Source: Pseudomonas sp. PDM14
Lineage (GTDB): Bacteria; Pseudomonadota; Gammaproteobacteria; Pseudomonadales; Pseudomonadaceae
Reading direction: 5' to 3'
Length of the DNA stretch: 64,000 bases
NCBI RefSeq assembly: GCF_014851905.1
Contig: NZ_JACVAQ010000003.1
Coordinates: forward strand, 186,001-250,000
In this document: positions 58,492-64,000 of the stretch, piece after piece
Layout: each line of letters starts with the position of its first letter
How positions within the stretch are numbered: position 1 is the first letter of the stretch
The notes under the pieces: generated by a model
Database searches by the model: none
Told to the model about the DNA's origin: nothing
Seen by the model: only the letters and a program-made list of their open reading frames with translations
Translations under genes and position numbers: made by a program

Positions 58492-61400
58492 TTAGAACGG
58501 CTTTTCCAGGTTGAATAGCAGCGATTGAGCCTGTTGGTCGCCGGAGCTGGCCGTGAGCTGGTACTCCAGGCGCAAGGCCCAATCGGTCGTGGTCCGCAGG
58601 CCGAGTCCGAGTCCGAGCAGGCCGCGATCCCCGCCTAGGGCATCGAGCTTGGCGTGGTACTGCAGGCCGCCGCTCAGGTCGGTATAACGCATCGAGGCGT
58701 CGCCGGCGCCCTGGAAGTCATGCTGGTACTCCAGGCGCAGGCTTGGCGTCAGCTCACCCAAGCTGCTGGTGAATGCATATTCGCTGCGTAGACCCAGGCT
58801 GCTGCTGCTGGTTTTGACGCTCTGCTCGTCGTACTGCAGGGTGTACAGGCGGTCGCCGCTTTCCGCGTAGCTGTCCAGGCGCGCATCGGCCATATCCAGG
58901 CGCAGGTAAGGGTTGAGCAGCCAGAGGCCTTGGCGGTACTCGTAACCCGCTGCCAGCGAGGCGAACCACTGGCCGCCATCACGATCTCCCTTAGTTTTGC
59001 CGCCGCTGTCGGTGATGTAGCGACGGAGATCGAAGCTGAGGCGCTGATAGCCGAGCACCGCATCCAGATAAATGTCCTGTAGAGGCCGGTAGCTGCCATA
59101 AAACGCCAGGCTGTAGCTATCGGCTTGGCTACGGCTGCCGTTGTCGCCGATATCGGTTTTGTCGTGGCCATAGCCGAAGCCCAGGCCCAACGTCAGCTGG
59201 GGTGACCAGCGATAGTCGATGCCTGCCGAGAGCCCCGAGGTGACGAAGTCCTGATCCTGGTCGGACGAGTCGTGAGAATCGTTGCCCACGCTGATGGTGC
59301 CAGTGGTCCAGACTGCCAGGGGCGAGGCCGGGGCTGTGCCGGGCTGGTTGGTCAGAGCCGGTGTGGATTCTTCTGCAGCCTCGATGCGCAGCGCATGGCG
59401 ATCCTTGTCATTGGCGTTCTTAACTTGCAGCCACTGCTCCAGTACATCGGGTTCCTCCTGCCCGCGTTGGCGACGCAGGGTGTTCGAGGTGAGGTTGAAA
59501 CCATTGCTGAAACTGCTGACGTTGCCACTGTGCAGGGCCTCCAGGCGTTGTTGGAAGTTGCTGATCTGGCCGCTGGCAAAGCGCCGGCTGCTGTTCGCCT
59601 GGGCGTTGATCAGGCCCTGTACCTCGGCGTCCTTGCTGGGGTCGCTGCGTACGATCACGTTGAAGGTGATGACGCCCGGTGTGGAAGTGCCGAAGGCGTT
59701 GCTCAGGGTGTAGCTCACGGCCACGCTGCCAGCCACGGCTGCGGTAGGTGTGAAGCGCAGCCGATAGCCGCTGTCGCCGGCACTGATTGCGGCGCTACCG
59801 CCACTGGTCGGCGTAATCGAGAGCACTGTTGCAGCAGAGAACGGCCCACCGCTGGCGTCCTTGGTGAGGTCTACATCGATGGCCTGACCGGCGATGGCGC
59901 TGAGTGTCTGCGAGGGTGCCAGCGGCACGGCACCGGCCGCGTTGACGGTAAAGCTTTGACTCACCTGAGCGGCGGGAAGATAGACACTGTCACCGGGCTG
60001 ATCGGCATTGATGGTGCAGGTGCCTGCGGTGACGAAGGTCAGTGCACCACCAGAGGTGATAGTGCACACCCCAGGGCTTGCCGAACTGAAGACGGGAGTC
60101 AGGCCGGAATCCGCCGTGGCACTCAGGGTCGGAGGGCTATTGAAGTCCTGCGGGCCTGGGTTGGTGAAGGTAATGACTTGAGTGGCGGTTGGGATGACCG
60201 TGGTCGAGGCCGCCGATGCGGGGCCGGTACCGGCACTGTTGGTGGCCGTCACGGTAAAGCTGTAGGAGACGCCCTGAGTCAGGCCGGTGACGGTGATTGG
60301 GCTGCCGGCTCCCGCCGCACTGATACCGCCTGGGTTCGAGGTCACGGTATAGCCGGTAATGGCCGCTCCACCGTTGGATGCCGGTGCGGTAAAGCTGACC
60401 TGTGCACTGGTATTGCCGGCGACGGCGACTGCGGCCGTTGGAGCACCGGGAACGACGGCGTTGACCGTGAAGCTGCGGCTCACCTGCGTGGCGGCAAGAT
60501 AGGAGCCGTTGCCAGCCTGGTCGGCATTGATGGTGCAGGTGCCGGCGGTAACGAATGTCACCACCCCAAGCCCGGTGATGGTGCATACACCGGTGGTCGA
60601 CGAGGTGAAGGTCGGCGTCAGACCGGAGTCGGAGGTGGCCGAGAAGGTCGGGGTGGTGCCGAAGTTTCGCGAACCTGGATTGTTGAAGGTGATGGTCTGG
60701 GTCGCCTTCGGGGTAATGGAGTTAGAGGCTGAGGACGCAGGCCCGGTACCGGCCGAGTTGTCCGCGGTAACGGTGAAGGTATAGGCCTGGCCGTTGGTCA
60801 AACCGGTAACCACTATGGGTGAGCTGGCGCCATTGACCGGGGCTACATCGGGCGGGCTCACGGTCACCGTGTAGCCGGTGATGGTGGCGCCGCCGGTGTT
60901 GGTCGGTGCGCTAAAGGCGACGCTGGCCTGGGTGTCACCTGCGATGGCCGTGCCGATGGTTGGTGCATCGGGCACGATAGGGCTGACGGTAAAGCTGCGG
61001 CTCACTTGCGGGGCTGGCAGGTATTGAGTGTTGCCAGCCTGATTGGCGTTGATGGTGCAGGTTCCGGCCGTGACGAAGGTCAGTATGCCGCCGGAGGTGA
61101 TGGTGCATACGCCCGTGGTCGAGGAGCTGAAGGCGATCGTCAGGCCGGAGGTCGAACTGGCGCCGCCACCCAGGATCGACAGGTCAGGCGCAGTGCCGAA
61201 GCTTTGTGCGCCTGGATTGGCGAAGCTGATGGTCTGCGGCGAGGCCGGGGTGATGGAGTTGGAAACGCCCGATGCTCCGCCGGTGCCTGCCACGTTGGTC
61301 GCCGTCACGGTGAAGGTGTAGGAGACCCCATTGCTCAGGCCGACAAGCGTGATTGGCGAACCGGCGCCGGTTCCAGTGAATCCTCCGGGGTTTGAGGTGA

Positions 61401-62901
61401 CGGTGTAGCCGGTGATCGTCGCGCCGCCATTGGAGGCTGGTGCGGTGAAGGTGACATCGGCCTGGGTGTCGCCGGCGGTGGCAGTGCCGATGGTCGGTGC
61501 GCCGGGGACGATCGCGTTGACCGTGAAGGTGCGGCTCACTGTCATCGCGGCATTGGTGGTGGCGTTGCCCGCCTGATCGGCGTCGATGGTGCAACTGCCG
61601 GCGGTGACAAAGGTCAGTGCGCCACCGCTGGTGATCGTGCAGACGCCAGTGGTCGAGGAGCTGAAGGTCACCGTCAGGCCTGATGTGGAGCTTGCCGACA
61701 GGGTCGGCGAACCGCCGAAGCTTTGCGCTCCGGGGTTGGTAAAGGTGATGGTCTGGTTGGTCGGGTTGACGGTAAAGCTGCGGGTCACCTGCGGGGCCGG
61801 TAAGTAGTTGCTGTCACCGGCCTGGTTGGCGTTGATCGTGCAAGTGCCGGTGCTGGCGAAGGCTAATACTCCAGCCGATGTGATTGTGCACACCCCAGTG
61901 GTCGAAGAGGTAAACGCGACCGTCAGTCCGGAGGTTGAGCTGACTCCTGCCCCCAGATCCGGCGAAGTGCCAAAGCTCTGCGCGCCGGGGTTGGCGAAGG
62001 TGATGATTTGCGGCGTGGCAGGGGTGATCGAGTTGGAAGCGCTCGATGCCGCGCCAGTACCAGCCGAGTTGGTCGCCGTCACGGTGAAGGTGTAGGAGAC
62101 CCCGTTGGTCAGGCCGGTGACCGTGATTGGTGAACCGGCGCCGGTTCCGGTGAACCCACCGGGGTTTGAGGTGACGGTGTAGCCGGTGATTGTCGCGCCG
62201 CCGTTCGAGGCCGGTGCGGTGAAGGCTACATCGGCCTGGGTGTCGCCGGCAGTGGCTGTGCCGATGGTCGGCGCGCCGGGGACTACCGCGTTGACCGTGA
62301 AGGTCCGGCTCACGGTGGGCGCGGCATTGGTGGAGGAGTTACCTACTTGGTCGGCATCGATGGTGCAACTGCCGGCGGTGACGAAGGTCAGTGCCCCGCC
62401 GGAGGTGATGGTGCAGACCCCGGTGGTGGCGGAGCTGAAGGTTACCGTCAGACCTGATGTGGCGGTCGCCGACAGGGTCGGCGTGGTGCCGAAGTTCCGT
62501 GAGCCTGGATTGGCAAAGGTGATGGTCTGGTCGGCCTTCGGTGTGGCGCTGCCGCTGGCACCAGAGCTCGGGCTGGTGCCGTCCGCATTGGTGGCCGTCA
62601 CGGTGAAGGTATATGCCTGGCCGTTGACCAGACCGGTAACCGTGATCGGCGAAGTGGTGAAGCCGTTACCGCCGCCGGTTATTCCGCCTGGGTTGGCGGT
62701 AACGGTGTAGCCGGTAATGGCGGAGCCACCATTGCTGACGGGCGCAGTGAATGCAACCGAGACTTGGCCGTCGCCTGCTGTTGCGGCACCAATGGTGGGA
62801 GCGTCGGGCACGGCGGCATACACCGGCAGGCATAACAGCGTTAACCAGGCACCCAGGAGCATAAGCACGCTGCGGGCGCGGCTCGATTGTCGATACATCA
62901 T
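58492..62901 (-). CDS. Repeat-rich autotransporter with fibronectin type III and Cys-repeat modules
   Basis: 1,469 residues. Signal peptide about 1-29 (LCLPVYA before AVPDAP). The passenger alternates five fibronectin type III-like units (each starting PDAPTIG or PGAPTIG; GYTVTSNPGG; SYTFTVTATN) with six other beta units (QTITFANPG ... VCTITSGGALTFVTAGSCTI), each with two Cys. A different module follows (about 1050-1150), then a passenger-to-barrel linker and an autotransporter barrel from about 1195 to the end, with C-terminal Phe (NLEKPF). GGGGA box upstream. A surface adhesin-like role is likely. Internal repeats are strong at DNA level. Confidence 0.88.
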   Translation of the reverse strand: MMYRQSSRARSVLMLLGAWLTLLCLPVYAAVPDAPTIGAATAGDGQVSVAFTAPVSNGGSAITGYTVTANPGGITGGGNGFTTSPITVTGLVNGQAYTFTVTATNADGTSPSSGASGSATPKADQTITFANPGSRNFGTTPTLSATATSGLTVTFSSATTGVCTITSGGALTFVTAGSCTIDADQVGNSSTNAAPTVSRTFTVNAVVPGAPTIGTATAGDTQADVAFTAPASNGGATITGYTVTSNPGGFTGTGAGSPITVTGLTNGVSYTFTVTATNSAGTGAASSASNSITPATPQIITFANPGAQSFGTSPDLGAGVSSTSGLTVAFTSSTTGVCTITSAGVLAFASTGTCTINANQAGDSNYLPAPQVTRSFTVNPTNQTITFTNPGAQSFGGSPTLSASSTSGLTVTFSSSTTGVCTITSGGALTFVTAGSCTIDADQAGNATTNAAMTVSRTFTVNAIVPGAPTIGTATAGDTQADVTFTAPASNGGATITGYTVTSNPGGFTGTGAGSPITLVGLSNGVSYTFTVTATNVAGTGGASGVSNSITPASPQTISFANPGAQSFGTAPDLSILGGGASSTSGLTIAFSSSTTGVCTITSGGILTFVTAGTCTINANQAGNTQYLPAPQVSRSFTVSPIVPDAPTIGTAIAGDTQASVAFSAPTNTGGATITGYTVTVSPPDVAPVNGASSPIVVTGLTNGQAYTFTVTADNSAGTGPASSASNSITPKATQTITFNNPGSRNFGTTPTFSATSDSGLTPTFTSSTTGVCTITGLGVVTFVTAGTCTINADQAGNGSYLAATQVSRSFTVNAVVPGAPTAAVAVAGNTSAQVSFTAPASNGGAAITGYTVTSNPGGISAAGAGSPITVTGLTQGVSYSFTVTATNSAGTGPASAASTTVIPTATQVITFTNPGPQDFNSPPTLSATADSGLTPVFSSASPGVCTITSGGALTFVTAGTCTINADQPGDSVYLPAAQVSQSFTVNAAGAVPLAPSQTLSAIAGQAIDVDLTKDASGGPFSAATVLSITPTSGGSAAISAGDSGYRLRFTPTAAVAGSVAVSYTLSNAFGTSTPGVITFNVIVRSDPSKDAEVQGLINAQANSSRRFASGQISNFQQRLEALHSGNVSSFSNGFNLTSNTLRRQRGQEEPDVLEQWLQVKNANDKDRHALRIEAAEESTPALTNQPGTAPASPLAVWTTGTISVGNDSHDSSDQDQDFVTSGLSAGIDYRWSPQLTLGLGFGYGHDKTDIGDNGSRSQADSYSLAFYGSYRPLQDIYLDAVLGYQRLSFDLRRYITDSGGKTKGDRDGGQWFASLAAGYEYRQGLWLLNPYLRLDMADARLDSYAESGDRLYTLQYDEQSVKTSSSSLGLRSEYAFTSSLGELTPSLRLEYQHDFQGAGDASMRYTDLSGGLQYHAKLDALGGDRGLLGLGLGLRTTTDWALRLEYQLTASSGDQQAQSLLFNLEKPF
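61190..62470 (-). repeat. Long internal tandem-type repeat in the autotransporter gene
   Basis: A block from about 61190 recurs about 774 bp (258 codons) further on, near 61965 (the GGGGTTTGAGGTGACGGTG mark at 61387 and 62161). Each copy codes for one fibronectin unit plus its beta unit. Such repeats can change copy number by recombination. Confidence 0.75.
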
Positions 62902-63099
62902 TGTTCCCCTTTCAAAAGCTCAAGCGCATTGCAGCTCGACCTTTCACACTAAGTCCGCTAACCGTATGGGCGGCGTTGTGTTGGGGGGCGGGTTGGCTTG
63001 AGGGCATTTCTTTTTTTTATATGGCGCAGCTGAACCTATCCGTGGGCGTGGTGCGCGGCCTGGAGTATATCAGCAAGCCGAAGAATTCTGCGGATTAAG
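62902..63099. promoter_or_regulatory. Intergenic region upstream of the repeat autotransporter
   Basis: About 200 bp between two autotransporter genes on the minus strand. It holds a T-rich tract at about 63008-63018 and must carry the promoter of the 58,492-62,901 gene; I could not fix -10/-35 boxes. Confidence 0.35.
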
Positions 63100-63143
63100 C
63101 CATACGGCGTCTGTCCCTCAATTGAGGGACAGACGCCGTATGG
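63100..63143. repeat. Perfect 44-bp palindrome
   Basis: The arm at 63100-63121 is the exact reverse complement of 63122-63143 (22 bp each, centre AATT). It begins 2 bp after the stop of the partial autotransporter. There is no T run next to it, so a plain terminator is not proven. Confidence 0.85.
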
Positions 63144-63145
63144 GG

Positions 63146-64000
63146 TTAGAAGCTAGTGCTAAGCGTCAGGCGCACACCCTGGTCGCTGTTGCCGTCGCCG
63201 AACTGGCCGGAGTAGCCCAGGCCAACACTGGCCTGTGCAGACAGCTGCAGATCCAGGCCGAGCTGCGCCAGGGCGCTGTCTTCGGCGACCGGCACACCCT
63301 TGACGGTGAAACTGTCGTAACCGGCCAGGCTCAGGTGGCTCTCATCGCTTGGCTCGTCGAAGGCATGCTGCCAGGCCAGGCTGGTGTGCAGGTTCAACGG
63401 CAGGCCGGCGATGTCGCCCAATGGGGCCGCTGCGCGTAGACCCAGGCTGGAATAGTCGACACTGTCGTCTTCGCTGTTGCCACTCAGAGCAGCAGTGCCG
63501 CCATGCTCGCGGAAGCCATCGCTGTCGACCTCGACATGGGCCAGGCCGGCGAATGGCTCCAGGGCCAGCTCGCCGAGCTGCAGGGCATAGCCCAGCTCGC
63601 CGAAGACCTGCGTGGTGTCGGCGTCGTAGTCGGCCTTTAGCGTTTCGCGCAGGGCGCCGACCTGTACGTCGCGCTTGCTGTCCACCTCGTTCCAGGTGCG
63701 GGCCACACCCATACGCAGGCTCAGGGCATCCCACTGGCCGCCGAGATAGGCGATCAGGCTGGTGCTGCCGATGTCGGCAGAGGATTCGCGGCGGTTCACG
63801 TCGAGGTCGCTGGTGCCATAACCTGCGGCGATACCGAGGCGCCAGGTCTGGTTCAGCGGCAGGTCGAGGCCGATCAGGGTGCCGCGGCTATCGCGGTCGA
63901 GATCGGCGACATTGCTGTTGCCGTCCTTGTCGCTCCAGTTGCCATAGCCGCTGAGCCAGAAGGTCAGGCCGCTGTCGGCATCGCTGTGCAGCACGTCACC
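63146..64000 (-). CDS. Autotransporter, C-terminal beta-barrel (partial, runs off window end)
   Basis: About 285 codons are in the window and the frame is open to base 64000. The sequence shows the repeating aromatic/glycine strands of an autotransporter barrel (GLTFWLSGYGNWSD, RLGIAAGYGTSDLDV, TSLIAYLGGQWDALSLRMGVARTWN, FGELGYALQLGELALEPFAGLAHVEV) and ends in RLTLSTSF with a C-terminal Phe for BamA insertion. The passenger lies outside; lipase or protease passengers are common but cannot be told here. Confidence 0.88.
   Translation of the reverse strand, partial: GDVLHSDADSGLTFWLSGYGNWSDKDGNSNVADLDRDSRGTLIGLDLPLNQTWRLGIAAGYGTSDLDVNRRESSADIGSTSLIAYLGGQWDALSLRMGVARTWNEVDSKRDVQVGALRETLKADYDADTTQVFGELGYALQLGELALEPFAGLAHVEVDSDGFREHGGTAALSGNSEDDSVDYSSLGLRAAAPLGDIAGLPLNLHTSLAWQHAFDEPSDESHLSLAGYDSFTVKGVPVAEDSALAQLGLDLQLSAQASVGLGYSGQFGDGNSDQGVRLTLSTSF

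Noticed and set aside
59272..60732. A 486-codon plus-strand frame opposite the autotransporter
   Set aside because: Repeats reflect the autotransporter repeats read backwards; no start signal and no known fold.
61190..62470. Repeat array that might be a CRISPR
   Set aside because: Repeats are coding, long and in frame with the autotransporter; there are no short direct repeats with unique spacers.
62901..63098. A 65-codon plus-strand frame between the two autotransporters
   Set aside because: Weak start, no RBS, and it covers the likely promoter of the minus-strand gene.

Overview
The window is a stretch of a gamma-proteobacterial chromosome, almost certainly Pseudomonas. Gene order from about 1 to 38,500 follows, from memory, the P. 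aeruginosa PAO1 backbone (pilY1-pilX-pilW-pilV-fimU-fimT, thiO, pilR-pilS, bamD, rluD, pgeF, clpB, three tRNAs, ndh, yacG-coaE-pilD-pilC-pilB, pilin, nadC, DUF1631, ampD-ampE, chemotaxis transducer). Most genes are GC-rich, but the two type IV pilus blocks (about 1-4,500 and 23,550-30,250) look AT-richer.

Region 1-8,110 holds the minor pilin/tip operon (minus strand, pilY1 cut by the window start), the glycine oxidase gene thiO, and the PilR/PilS regulators of pilin transcription. Region 8,263-16,600 is housekeeping: BamD, RluD, PgeF, ClpB with a sigma-32 type promoter, a PilZ protein and a large DUF1631 protein. A tRNA Asn-Pro-Lys cluster (16,809-17,052) precedes ndh and several small conserved genes. 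Region 21,872-26,474 is the yacG-coaE-pilD-pilC-pilB operon.

The most unusual part is 26,640-30,244. Where a full-length PilA is expected, a sigma-54 promoter precedes a 61-residue pilin that is only the N-terminal helix, then a separate secreted six-cysteine protein, a second 59-residue mini-pilin, and a three-gene ABC transporter set (permease, accessory protein, ATPase). This resembles the split PilA-N/PilA-C pilins of Geobacter and the pilin-linked PilGHI transporter of Myxococcus rather than a normal Pseudomonas pilin locus.

Region 30,425-41,642 carries nadC, a second DUF1631 paralogue, ampDE, a ROK sugar kinase, a chemoreceptor, a TatD-type hydrolase and an AsmA-family protein. Region 41,911-56,322 is a nitrogen-acquisition island: a LuxR-type response regulator and a hybrid histidine kinase fused to a nucleobase-symporter domain, divergent from a urea/short-chain-amide ABC transporter (urtABCDE-like), formamidase FmdA, FmdB, aliphatic amidase AmiE and the AmiB-type AAA+ protein. 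The same 16-bp operator-like palindrome (TACGTC-N4-GACGTA) lies upstream of both urtA and fmdA, suggesting one regulon. The usual amidase regulators AmiC/AmiR are absent. Several REP-like and MITE-like repeats sit in the intergenic gaps.

The end (56,351-64,000) has a small secreted protein, release factor 3, a 1,469-residue autotransporter made of alternating fibronectin-type and Cys-containing repeats, a perfect 44-bp palindrome, and the C-terminal barrel of another autotransporter that runs off the window. No CRISPR array, rRNA or transposase gene was seen.
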